NCBI RefSeq assembly: GCF_021018895.1
Contig: NC_079387.1
Coordinates: 4,517,083-4,581,082 of the forward strand
Direction: 5' to 3'
DNA: 64,000 nt
Origin: Seriola aureovittata
Taxonomy: Eukaryota; Chordata; Actinopteri; Carangiformes; Carangidae
Shown: positions 36,839-47,922 of the stretch, piece after piece
Numbering within the stretch: position 1 is the stretch's first letter
Layout of the letters: the number at the start of each line of letters is the position of its first letter
Translations under genes and position numbers: made by a program
Notes under the pieces: generated by a model
Database searches by the model: none
What the model was told of the DNA's origin: nothing
What the model saw: the letters and a program-made list of their open reading frames with translations, nothing else

Positions 36839-37604
36839 GGACAAGAGATCCTCTCCAGCCGCCACCCATCTCCGCTCCACACCTCAACCCCCCACCCTAC
36901 AACAACCCAGCGCCCACCCCCTCCCTCCGTTAAAACAAACCACCTCGGTCATGTTCGATAGTCCCCCCAGCCTCCTGATTCTCCATCCTCTTCCCTTCCC
37001 CGATGTTGATTAAGAGTTGTGGGAGCGTACCCACAGCAGAGGGGAAGAGAATAGAGGGTCAGGAGAAGCGGAAGGCCCAGACGGAGGCAGATGTTTCAGA
37101 ACGGGCGAGCCCGCCCCGCCGGGGTTGAGCTCAGGTACGGTACATCAGTTCAGAAGTGTCTCCTCCCCCCCCGTGCTTTTGGGGCGGCGGCTCGTGAACG
37201 TGGCCCGGCTGTGATGGCCTCGCGCCCTGAGCCAGCACAGCCTCTCGACACACAGCTCCTAACAGCCTAAAAAAAACATTGTTCACTGTCAGCTTCAGCC
37301 ACAGGGAAGCCAAGCAGCGACCAACTTCCTCTGTTTTTTTGGTGTTTTATATGCATATATATATGAATATGAATATATTGTGCGAATGTGTATGAATGTT
37401 GTTGTTTTTTTTAATAACTCTCTGAAAAGTATGCCAGGTACTATTATGATCTTTTTTCTTCTTTATGTTTTGGCGCTCATAGGTTTTTTTCTCCTTTACT
37501 TTTCTTCTCCATCCTTAACTTTTTATTGCTAATGCTCAATATGTGTTGCACTATTTATGAAACAAAAAACAAGGAGGGTGAAAATCCCTTAAAAACACAA
37601 GGCA

Positions 37605-37631
37605 CCCCCCCCCCCCCCCCCCCCCCCCCCC
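37605..37631 (+). repeat. (C)27 run in the gpm6b 3' UTR
   Basis: Twenty-seven consecutive C on the sense strand. The complementary strand is poly-G. The exact length may be affected by sequencing. Confidence 0.9.
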
Positions 37632-37769
37632 GTCTCTCATAGAAAACCCCTAAAACACTCAAATCATGTGGTATCTCAAGGATTAATTGTGCGTTTACAT
37701 GATCAGAGTTGATTTATCCACGATGGTATTTACAGATAATTTAAGACCAGAGGTGCAGCAAACTTTTTT

Positions 37770-38183
37770 AAAGGAATAGTTAAAATATGTTTGTTTTTTT
37801 TGCCAACAGTTAGTTGAGAAGATTGATACCTCACTCACATGTGTGTGGTAAATATGAGGCTTCAAACAGGAAGTAGCTTGGTCTGGTTTAGTCAGAATAT
37901 AAAAAAATTCACCTAACAGCCCCTCTAAAAATTAGAAATTAACCCGTTTTTTAATTTGCACAAGAACCAAAGTCTAAAAACAAGTTGTGGTTTTACAGGG
38001 GGGTTATTTCTCAGCTAGATATAGGTTACTGTATTACTTAATGAGATTGGTAGGCTGATTTTGTTGCTTTCCCCCATTTCTAGATAAGCGTTTACTTGGT
38101 ATTTTCGAGAGTAGTATCAATGCTGTCATCTAAGTCTTGGCAAGAAAGCAAATACAAATCTCAAAATGTCAAACTATTCCTTT
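37770..38183. mobile_element. MITE-like element with 12-bp inverted ends, inside the gpm6b 3' UTR
   Basis: It begins AAAGGAATAGTT and ends AACTATTCCTTT, a perfect 12-bp inverted repeat about 414 bp apart. The interior (GAAGATTGATACCTCACTC, CAAGTTGTGGTTTTACAGGG) resembles a non-autonomous repeat that I remember as frequent in percomorph genomes. No coding capacity. Target duplication is not clear. Confidence 0.75.
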
Positions 38184-38986
38184 GAAGATCTTTACGGTTT
38201 TTGCTACTCTCATCACCAGCGGCAGCAGAAATCAAAGATAAATCTGTCCGGGTCTTTTAAGGCAAAGAAGACACACACCTCAGGTATCAAACTAAATCTG
38301 ATTTTAGTCAGTTGTGTTCCTTTTCTAAACCTTCACCATCTAAACGCTAACCCTCACCGGATTGGTGCGCTGTCCCGTGTGAATTATACAGTCAAACCTG
38401 TTCTCTCATTTTCTAAAAAAAAATTCCTCCTTTTGCGAATGAAGTTCACCTGTAAATAGCCAAATCACCCTAAAAGATCTCGATTTACACTTCTCCCAAA
38501 AAAAGGGGAGAAACACAATCAGTGTTTTGCCATGCTCTTCTATTATTTTTTTTTTTCCACAAATATATGTAAATGTACCCTTTGAGATATGTGTTTAGCA
38601 CTCAAATACTAGTTCTGCATTTGATATAATAATTGTAATGTAACATCTTAAATGATATGTCGTGAGAGGGATACAGTACAGTCATGATATGATATGATGG
38701 ATGGAGGTGATTGTGACGTATACATTTTAAAATGTGAAAAAAAAATAATATGGAAATTGATTTTTAATGTTTGATCAGTTTTAGGCAGCTGGGTTCTTCT
38801 TGTGATTCAGTAATAATGATTTTATGGATCTTGTTTGTGCTTATTTTTCAATGGCCAGCCAAATGAGTGACTCAACACGCCAGTTGAGGAAAATGTCATT
38901 TTTTTTTCTCTTTATTTTTCCTCTTTATTTTTATCGTCATGCCTCTCACATGAGCCACAGAGACTGTTTTGGATGTTTACACTCAG

Positions 38987-38992
38987 AATAAA
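38987..38992 (+). terminator. gpm6b: Candidate gpm6b polyadenylation signal AATAAA
   Basis: A canonical hexamer about 2.15 kb after the stop. An alternative hexamer is at 39946-39951. Which is used cannot be decided from sequence. Confidence 0.45.
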
Positions 38993-39664
38993 ACAAGTCA
39001 GGAATTTTCATACATTAATTTTATAATCAAATATTGTTTAATAATCATAAACTATATTCTATATTGATCATCACTGGTTAGTTTACCCTCAAAAAACACT
39101 GAAGAAGACAAAATTTTTGAACTTTGATGAGATGAAGCATGTCAGTATCGTCCATGTGTGCAGCTGTCTATTCTGTATAAAAAAGGACTATATTGCCATG
39201 TGTGTTATGTTTGATAAATATACGTGCTTTGCCGCCAGGTTGATGTAAAGGCAAACTTCAGTTTCCTATAGGACGATGCGTGTCAGGGTGTTGTTGTTTC
39301 CTCGTTATTTGCATGAAGGAGACATGACTGTGTCTTTGCAGTTTTTCAGGTGATGTGTAGTCAATTGTACTGACAACTATGGTAGGCGGTGTTTGCCCCT
39401 CTTCCTCCACAACCCCCCCGTCCCCTTTCCACCCACTCTTTTCTAAAGAAAACTCCATTGTACTTTGATGGCATTGTAGTCCCTGTAGGTGTTTCATTAT
39501 GGTTTTATTTTTTAAGTTGGAAATAGTTCTATGACTCCTATATAGTGATGATTTTTGTAACCTTCTCTAGTAAAACCGATATTTTTTATTATCGTGACAC
39601 CGTTGTCTCCTGCCTCTTTCTTGAGTTTGGGTCTCTGAAGTGATTTAAATTTGGTCTTTTTTCT

Positions 39665-39850
39665 TGTACGGATGCAACTAACTAATTGTAATTTTTAGTA
39701 TCCAATAATCTTCTGATTATTTTCTCAAATAATTGATTGTTTATTTAGTAAAAGTCCAAAGTGACCTCTTCAATTTGCTTTTTTTGTTCAACCAACAATC
39801 TAAAACTCAGAGATAATTAGTTTGCTATAATGTAAGAAAAGAGAAATCAG
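39665..39850 (-). mobile_element. Interspersed repeat, same family as 42590, reversed
   Basis: Its reverse complement reads GTTTCCAGCTTCTAAAATG at the start and TTGAGAAAATAATCAG then AGTTGCATCC at the end, matching the right end of the copy at 42590. It lies beyond the first candidate gpm6b polyA signal. Confidence 0.55.
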
Positions 39851-40464
39851 CAGTTCCATACATTTTAGAAGCTGGAAACATTACATTTTGGTATTGTAAA
39901 TATATAAATCAATTCATGTAGCCCATTCTACATATTTTACTACAAAATAAAAGACAGCTTTTTAATAGTAAACGTATTAAATAAAATCCTACAAGTCACT
40001 GTTGCAACAGGTGATGCCAGTAAAGTTAGTCAGCCAGTGACTGCTGCCTCCACAAAGTGAACCACATCTCACTTCCAAGGAAAATAGGAGGCAGTTTCTC
40101 AAAAAGTCACTACAAGTTGCCAAATTACATCATTGGTTTATTTCTAAGGAAGCTTGACATCAAATCGGGATGTGGGTTTTTTTATCATTACAGTTGTGAA
40201 ACTGCTGAATACTCACAGCTGCCGACCAGAGCTGCCTTCTCTGTGGAAGTTTCAAAAGTGTACGAGCCCATGGTTCGCCCACACAGATGTTTTCACTTAC
40301 ACTGCCTGATTAGACTGTAATTAGCCCACATCTCTCTCACCCTCACATTCATTTTGTTGCTACTATTATGGAAACAAAACATAATTCTTATAATAAATAC
40401 AAACAGCTTGATGGACCCCACATTTTTCCCACATTCAACCTGACCACTAAGTGAAAAGGCCTGT

Positions 40465-40466
<2 letters not shown>

Positions 40467-40515
<49 letters not shown>
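40467..40515. repeat. (GT)n microsatellite between gpm6b and rab9a
   Basis: GT run of about 24 units, then CGTGTGC. Confidence 0.95.
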
Positions 40516-40520
<5 letters not shown>

Positions 40521-41495
40521 GCAGAGCCTAAATTAATATGAAATATTCTGACATAATTGTGTCTCTGTAGAGCATGAATTACATTTCAGATAGAGACATC
40601 AGTTTACTCATGTTACTATGAAGCCACAAGCTGGGTGTTTGTATCTCATACTTTTGATACAATGGTGCCACCTTGTGGACAAACTGCACACTGCTCTTCC
40701 AGTGCAGCGCTAATGAAGATCATACAGTGTAATAATAGCAACTTCAGTTTCAGCAGTGTAGAGAATGGAGGGGTTAGTGATCAATAAATACAACGTCTAT
40801 TTATGTAAAACTACTAGAAATGTCTTTTCTTATTTAGAGGAACATCAAATAGCATCATGGCATCACTGCTATCCCAAAAAAACAACAATGAAAATTGAAA
40901 TTATTAAAAAGAAGAAAAGAAAATAGTTGATTAACCCCATAAAATCTGAAGCATTTAAATAATTTATATATCAGATAGACAGTGGTACTATGGACATAGA
41001 TTTTTACGTACCTTCATATCTCCTTTTTATCAAGTTTATTATAGTAGGAAAATTGACATTTTGTGAGTGCAGTAATGATATTTTAGTTGTTTGGTACTGG
41101 CAGTTTGTGTATTTAAAGACCTGAAAGTCATTTTGGGAGAATTAGCTGGTTCCAATCCTGTATTTCAAATTTTGTTGTGTGCGTAACTGCATCTGCTTCT
41201 AGAGGCAGACAACACTCTGAAGACTTCTCTTTGTGTGGGCTACGACCTCTGACCACAGGTCCATCCGTCACGTCAAGACTGTTTTTTTACATGAGAAACA
41301 GAATGTTTAGAGAACTGCTACTACTTTAAAGGTGAAGAGTCTAACTTTTGTCAGAAAGCCCCTTCAGGACACTAACCTTTCACCATAAAGCAGTGTTTAA
41401 ACTTTCTTCAATTTCCGGTCGTTGAGTGACATTGAGGTTTGTCAGTAACCACAAATAAATCTATAAAATCTGCAAAGATATATCAGAAATGTTAT

Positions 41496-41501
41496 TTTAT
41501 T
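41496..41501 (-). terminator. rab9a: Candidate rab9a polyadenylation signal
   Basis: AATAAA on the minus strand about 330 bp after the rab9a stop. There are other AT-rich candidates nearby, so assignment is tentative. Confidence 0.4.
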
Positions 41502-41832
41502 AAAGGTTTTTTTTAATGTTTTTCATAAATTAATAATTATGTCTCCAAAAGGAACCAAATATAAGCTGATCCAGGGCAGTTTTTTGTCTCTTGATGGTGT
41601 AAAAATGCAGAATATGGGGACAAAACATTGTCAGTTTTGGTCTAACATATATCATGTTTGGCTTAAAATTGCTGATCCTGGTCGAGAGTCAAAAGTCGAC
41701 CAGGATTTGTACAGAAGCTGCTGAGCAAACACCAGTTCCTCTTTTTGTAGAATCACAAACCACACACATCACACCCATACAGTACGTGACGACTGCAGAA
41801 GCATCTCGTGCGCTCCTGCTGGGTCACTCGGC

Positions 41833-42438
41833 TCAGCAGCAGGTGGGATCAGAGTGAGTCTTCTTCTCTAAGTCCACTGTGTTGGTGTGGATGAGGTGAT
41901 CAGCTCTGTCATCCAGCGCCAGGATACGGCGCACCGCCTCCTCGAAGGCCGACGCCACGTTTGTAGCATCCTTGGCGCTTGTCTCAAAGTACGGGTGTCC
42001 GCCGTTGTCACGGCACCACCGTCTCACATCCTCCCCTGACACCTGACGTTCGGGGACATCCAGTTTGTTGCCCAGAACCACAAAGGGGAAGCTGTCAGGG
42101 TCCTTCACGTCGGCATAATAAGCGAACTCCTTCTTCCAGTTGTCCAGGTTGTGGAAGCTCTGTCCGTCGTCCAAGCTGAAGGTGAGCAGGCAGCAGTCGG
42201 AGCCGCGGTAGAAAGGCGTGCGGAGGCTGCGGAAGCGCTCCTGACCCGCCGTGTCCCAGATCTGCAGAGTGACGTGGTGCCCGTCCACCTCCAGCTCCTT
42301 GTTGAGGAACTCCACGCCGATAGTGTGGAAGAGGTGCGAGTCAAACTTGTTGGTGACGTAGCGGTTCATGAGCGACGATTTGCCGACGCCGCCGTCGCCC
42401 AGGAGGATCACCTTCAGGAGAGCTGACTTGGACATCAT
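41833..42438 (-). CDS. rab9a: Ras-related GTPase Rab9a
   Basis: Rab9 is a small GTPase of late endosomes that drives return of mannose-6-phosphate receptors to the trans-Golgi network. The coding sequence is one uninterrupted exon of 201 aa, the family length. Seen: P-loop GDGGVGKS (14-21), switch I with Thr39 in FHTIGVEF, WDTAGQE (61-67), GNKLD (123-127), ETSAK (152-156) and the C-terminal Cys200-Cys201 for double geranylgeranylation. FRSLRTPFYRGSDCC and the FETSAKDATN stretch favour Rab9A over Rab9B, and the neighbours (tceanc, gpm6b, gemin8) support rab9a. The start is the first of two tandem ATGs in a CCACCATGATG context; the second would remove one residue. An acceptor 32 bases upstream (AG at 42472-42471) indicates that the 5' UTR is spliced. 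Transcription converges with gpm6b. Confidence 0.95.
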   Translation of the reverse strand: MMSKSALLKVILLGDGGVGKSSLMNRYVTNKFDSHLFHTIGVEFLNKELEVDGHHVTLQIWDTAGQERFRSLRTPFYRGSDCCLLTFSLDDGQSFHNLDNWKKEFAYYADVKDPDSFPFVVLGNKLDVPERQVSGEDVRRWCRDNGGHPYFETSAKDATNVASAFEEAVRRILALDDRADHLIHTNTVDLEKKTHSDPTCC

Positions 42439-42589
42439 GGTGGCGGTGGGCCTGCTGTGGTCTTCCTAGTCTGCACCAAGAGACTTCACCAGAGTTTGTA
42501 GACACCAAACGATGGAGAAACTTTCACCTTGGGAGCAGGAAAACTTTAAATTAACTTAGGAAAAGCAACAATGTCATAATGAACCTTTG

Positions 42590-42875
42590 AATTCAACAGA
42601 AAATTAATCAGCAACTATTTTGATAACCAATCAATCATTTATCAAAAATGCCAAACTAGTTCCCTTGTTACAACCTCTCAAACGTGAGGATTTGAAGCCT
42701 TTTTTTGTCACATGATAATAAACTGAAAATATTTGGTTGAATAAAACAAGCTGCATGAATACTTCACCTCAAGCTGTGACAAATCATAATGAGCATTTTC
42801 ACTATATTCTGATATTTAATTGACTAAAGGGTTAATTGAGAAAATAATCACTGGTTGCAGCCCTGTTGCAGTCAC
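42590..42875 (+). mobile_element. Interspersed repeat, family with TTAATCAGCAACTATTTTGA
   Basis: Contains AATTAATCAGCAACTATTTT, CAAAAATGCCAAAC, CTCAAACGTGAGGATTTG and a right end GAGAAAATAATCAC then GGTTGCAGCCC. Diverged relatives occur at 21528, 26815, 39665 (opposite orientation) and 44028 in this window. I remember it as a very abundant percomorph non-coding repeat. It lies in the probable rab9a 5' UTR intron. Confidence 0.7.
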
Positions 42876-44027
42876 ATTAAAAAAATAATCTACGTGAGAT
42901 AGGTTAAATCATTTATTAATTTTGTCACTTGAAACTATTTAAATTATTAACCAGCTTGGACCTCACGTGAACTTTCCGGCCGGTTCCGATGTCTGGAAAC
43001 AGAGAATACTACAGTGAAGTTTGGATATTGAATGACGATATATTTTGTTTGCACACAGTATGAGAGGATCTATCAGAAATCTGGAAACAGCGACTGCATC
43101 TAAAGCAGAAGTAAGATTTGCTTTACTTTCACACATTTTCGAACCGACGTGTGTCTGTATCAGACAAAAAATGACATGAAAACACGGGCTGCCGACGGGA
43201 CGGTATGACAGTTTGGTTAACAGTTTAGCCTTCGTTAGTATTTGGTGTCATTTTGTTTACTGACTCTTTACCTTTGGCCTCGCAGATACAAGTTGAGTTG
43301 AGATAAGAACAAACTGCATCTTCATCAACTTTCACTTTGCTGTGAGGTGGCGACACTGACTGTTTACATGTTTCCTCACACTCTGACTGTGAGGAGAACT
43401 GATTAAAGTCAGTCGACTAGCTAATCCTATTAAACAGCCACTGCCCCCTCATTACACTGCACGACTAATGAACTTCCTACACAGCGTCGAGCATGTTATG
43501 CATGAAGCGATCGCAGCAGCCCATCACATGAACGCTGATCACAGGACCAGTGAGTCGTCCGCAAGCGGTGCAATTCAACGAGAGACAAGAATCGATTTCT
43601 CATCGTTACATCTGCTCACACTTCATTTTGTCAACAATCTGCAGGAGACAGAGAGAAAGTATTCAACTGCACGGATCACAAAGTGGCCAAAAGACTTCAC
43701 CCACTCACAGGCTCAGCTGCTAAAAAGCGACTAATGAGGATTTCAGTGTGAGTTTAATCCCGGCACCGCACATTTGCATCCCAGTTGAGGCTCATGGCAA
43801 TCACCCCACCCACACCCCGGAACCAAGCTCGCTGATGTGAGTGTCCTGAGACAAATCTTAAAGAGCGTGGTTTTTAAACGGCAGTGAGGGGGAGCTTTGT
43901 TATAATGAAGAGGATCAGCTCCTCCGCCGCAGTTAAGATGGAGCACCGGTCCATCACTGGCTGTCATGGCAGCAGGAAGTGGGTTTGGGTAGTTTTGGTA
44001 GAGTGAGTGTGTGTTATTCAAAGTAGA

Positions 44028-44230
44028 GGTGAGATAATTAATCAGTAGCTCATTCATCAATTAGTTGAAATATAAATATAAAAGGAAAATAACAAACATT
44101 TGCTGGTTTTCTCCTCCTCAAATGTGACGACTTGATGCTTTTGGTTGCTGGTAATATACTGATCAACCCATTAACTAAGAAAATAATCATCTTATTTTTC
44201 CTTAGATTACTCTCCAAGGTAACAAAGATC
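44028..44230 (+). mobile_element. Interspersed repeat, same family as 42590
   Basis: Shares TTAATCAGTAGC, AACATTTGCTGGTTTTCTCC, CTCAAATGTGACGACTTG and CTAAGAAAATAATCATC with the other copies. Confidence 0.6.
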
Positions 44231-44753
44231 AGACTGGGTATTGCTATTTGATTTTCAGCACCTGAGGGTCGGGGTACGGTGCAATTTGGTAAAACGTATG
44301 AGGTTTCATTGAATTCTGCAATTCCATGATCTAAGCTGATTACTGTGCAGGTGTTGGATGGATGCAAGTTAAAGTTAAAGTTCCATATTTGAATCCAAAT
44401 CTGATTACACACTTCTCCGGCCAATAAAACCTATTTGTGTGTTACCAGACGGGAGAGTGCACACAGTCTGCAGCCAACCCACTGAACAAATCCGCAGCAT
44501 GTTGGGAGAAGTTGAACTACTTGAAGAGTTAAACTGCTGCGGCCTATAGGGGCATATTGGCTGGACTGTCACGTGAACAGGCAGCAATGCACATTTTCAG
44601 CCCATTTAGGACCAGCATTGAGTAAATGATGTCTTTGTCCTGGGAGCTTTAAACACAGACTTTCCTCAGGAGAAGCATTAATGTTTGCAAAGTATAAAAA
44701 TAAATAAAATTAAAAATAAAAAAAGGCAATGCAATACTGAAGCAGGAATAAGT

Positions 44754-44755
<2 letters not shown>

Positions 44756-44810
<55 letters not shown>
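44756..44810. repeat. (AC)27 microsatellite in the probable rab9a 5' intron
   Basis: Uninterrupted AC run of about 55 bp. Confidence 0.95.
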
Positions 44811-44812
<2 letters not shown>

Positions 44813-45570
44813 CACACACTCAGTAGTCATGTGCTTCATTCAGCAGAAGGCTCCCATTTATAGAGGAGGTTGCTCTTTTGGATTATTTCCTATCAATAAA
44901 TTACTACTTCCTCCAAACAACAATTCACCACACGATTTGATTCAAACCTACAAAATATCATATTTTGATGTGTGTTTTCTAAATTCATGTTAGATCAGGA
45001 GAGTAATAACACAAATACACTTGAACAATAATTACATCATAATTACAGTGTTTGAACAAATCCTTCATTTTTTTCGGGGGGACTAGCAGCCAAACCAGGG
45101 CGCGGTTAATGCTGCTGCCAGTTATTCTTCTTTACAAACACTTTATGTCTTTCAACACTTTAGCTGAAAGCGTTAAGTTGCAGGAAAGAGCGAGAAGAAG
45201 ATAGAAAACAGATGGAGTATAACAGAAACTGCAAGTTACTCGTGTAAAATCGGGAATTAGCATCACCGATTTCGGTTAGCATACACTCACTCCTACGAGA
45301 AGTTTATCACATTAAAAAGGGCCTACACTTTCATTTACACGCTCCAGTGTCGGATCCTGTTTATTTGTGTTTAGTCGCTGTCAATATTTTGGGGATAAAT
45401 GTGGAAAAAAGCGAAACGTCCAGGGGTTGTCCGACAATGGAAGCTTGGTCATATACTATCGCTGTCCGATAATGGGTGCGCACGCATTGGCACGCTCTTA
45501 CCGATTAAAACAACACAAAGTCATTATTTTCGCCACTGAAAGGATAGTTTCGTCATGTCGGTATGCGTAC

Positions 45571-45760
45571 CTGTGAGTTTGGTGGTCACTGCCTGGTTAA
45601 ACTCCCGTCATCCATCCCGGCATGGTGTTGCTGTCAGCCGGTGACACAGCGTTCCGGTGTCCCCGCTGCACTCTGGCCCCCGGAGCCGCCGGTGACGCTC
45701 ATATGACCCGGGAGTGTCACGCCTCCTCTCATCATGCGCTTGCCTGGATGCGGTCAGTGC
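45571..45760 (-). promoter_or_regulatory. rab9a: Probable rab9a 5' UTR exon and GC-rich promoter
   Basis: GC- and CpG-rich sequence ends on the minus strand in ACTCACAG followed by donor gtacgc (GT at 45570-45569). It would splice over about 3.1 kb to the acceptor at 42472-42471 just before the rab9a start. It contains a short upstream frame (ATGCCGGGATGG, eight codons to TAA). A competing candidate is ETS/E-box-like sequence near 42960-42990. Inferred from splice motifs and composition. Confidence 0.5.
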
Positions 45761-45912
45761 ATCCACATTGTATTGTATTGTATGTTTCATCTTTGTGGGG
45801 AAAAAAAATACTCTCTTTGTTCCTCTTATTTGCACATGTTACTTTTCAAATACTATTTTAAAACATGGAGAATATTTTATCTTAAACTAGGTCAGGGAGG
45901 TCACTGGGTTAG

Positions 45913-46201
45913 TGGTTCCCATCTTGGGAGTTGGGGCCCTCCAAAAACTTCCTACATAAATATGAGGGGTGACAACATGACTAGTGTAATAGAAAAGTAA
46001 AACATATTACAATTATGTTGAATTTTTCAAACTTTTCTCAATTTCTTTTGCTTTTTTTGTGTGAAATACAAGATATTTTCACCACCTCTGGGCTGTAAAA
46101 ATCCTTGAATGAAACGCATTAAAGACATAAATTGTGATGAGGGGTCTCACATAAATACTGATTTGTTTTAAGGGATCACAAGCTAGAAATGTCGGGAACC
46201 A
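45913..46201. mobile_element. Short repeat element with TGGTTCCC inverted ends
   Basis: It begins TGGTTCCC and ends GGGAACCA about 289 bp apart. The interior (AAATATGAGGGGTGAC, TTAAGGGATCACAAGC) matches a repeat that I remember as common in fish genomes. Related left ends are at 5263 and 21255 in this window. Non-coding. Confidence 0.6.
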
Positions 46202-46729
46202 TGACCTGACAGTCTTCTGCAACTAAGGACTAATAGCCCTGTGTTAATTCCAATATCTCTTGTGCATTGTTAATATTTTTGCACAGAACAACACAAGTGC
46301 AAAGCCTTAACAAATATGCATTTCTGCATTAAGAAAGGGCCCCAAACCAAATAACTTGATTACTTAAAACTATACTCTGCTTGTATCTGTGTGTAAGGGA
46401 GAGAAGGGGAAATAACAGAGCATTGATTTGACCGACCACCATGACTGAAAGGGTGAAATCCTTCACACAGCACAACAACCAAAAGGTAGAGAGCGTCTGA
46501 AAGGAGACACAACGCAGAGAAAGAGCTGCCACATTCCTACTGTATCTGACTGACAAGATACTGCAGCTCCATATCTGAAACCATGAAAATAGCCATGACA
46601 AAGGGGGGGGGGTTATCTTCGGACATGCCTGATTTGTCCTTTAAAACCAGCTTGAGGATGTTGGAAAAACACCATTACAAATGAAATGCACGTCTGAGAT
46701 CTCGCTCACTGTCAGTTTAGGAAGTGTTT

Positions 46730-46735
46730 TTTATT
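46730..46735 (-). terminator. tceanc: Candidate tceanc polyadenylation signal
   Basis: AATAAA on the minus strand about 1.2 kb after the tceanc stop, next to an A/T-rich run. Tentative. Confidence 0.35.
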
Positions 46736-47922
46736 TAAAAAAAAATGTGTAGTGCAAATAAATCAAAAATAAAGAAGAACAGCCAAAACAACATTGAAGA
46801 CAGAACAGCCTGGTTCAGACAAACCAGCTAAGAATACAAATGAGTGATTTAAAGTGTTTTGTGAGACGTCTCTGCGCGGTGAAGGCCCCTCGATGTGATG
46901 TCACGATGATGTGTAAGTGAGTCACTGTGCCACGTCGACTGACTTTACAGAGAGTGGGCCATCAGGGGATATCCACCCCTGCGGATTACTGACTCACATG
47001 CTCGCCGTTTACTCAGGTCACATGTCTCATCCACTGGATCCAGTTTCCTCCAAATGAATGGGATATTGTAGAAAGCCAGGAGCATGTTCTCTTTCTTTCT
47101 TTCTTTCTCTTTCTTTCTTTTTAAGGAATTTACTCTACATTTATAGCCGGGTTGACTTATAATAAGTGCAACAGAACACACTTTTTTCATAAAGATTTAA
47201 AAGAATTATACTAGTGGCTTTGCTTGATTCTGAAAGAGACAGCGTAAGAGAAAGAAGCCAGGAACAGCAGCTAAATGGTCTACTGTAAGGAAAGATAAAG
47301 TGACGGGCAATTAGTGTCAAGGATACAGGAAATGATTCAGCGAGGAGAAGATGACGAGAGCTACTTCTTGAAAAGTTGTGGTTTCAGTCTGCAGCTGCAA
47401 TAGGCAGTGACTTGGCTTTTTCTGTACCTCCAGTTGAAAGGTAATCACCATTTTAGGATTTAAAACCCCACATTCTGTCATGCAAAAAAAAAAAAACCCA
47501 AGATAAATCCCTAAAATGTCTTGTTGAAACCACAAGTGGATGCTTCATCTTGCAGGAATGCTCTGTCCTCTGTTTCCACTCTGCATTCCTCTCACCATGT
47601 TGGAGAAAATATCTAACACACTGCAGGAACAACTTGTCAGCACTTTTGGGTTCAAAATCTTTCACCATGTCAAAACTCAGGAAGGAGCAGTTAAACCTTG
47701 ACCACAATGTTTTCAACTCTTTTTCAGATTGTTGCGAAAGGTTAGAAAAGTTTCTCAACCCATAAAGAAAATGTTGAGCTGCGGTTAAAACGGGACAACC
47801 ATTGACATTTTTGGTGGTTTCACAAGGTGATACACAACAGGAGAGCTAAAATGACAATTTCCACTGTTGTCTGTCAATTCATGGGCCAAACAATTATTGG
47901 CTGATGAATCGATGGATTCTGT

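Larger units (their letters stand above)
36839..39000 (+). other. gpm6b: gpm6b 3' UTR
   Basis: Sequence after the stop contains no other gene. AATAAA at 38987-38992 is one candidate polyA signal; another AATAAA is at 39946-39951, which would extend the UTR to about 39970. A 27-C run and an inserted MITE lie inside it. Long 3' UTRs are typical of M6 genes. Confidence 0.6.

Noticed and set aside
42105..42426. Several open frames overlapping rab9a in other frames
   Set aside because: They are shadows of the GC-rich rab9a coding exon. The rab9a frame has all GTPase motifs.
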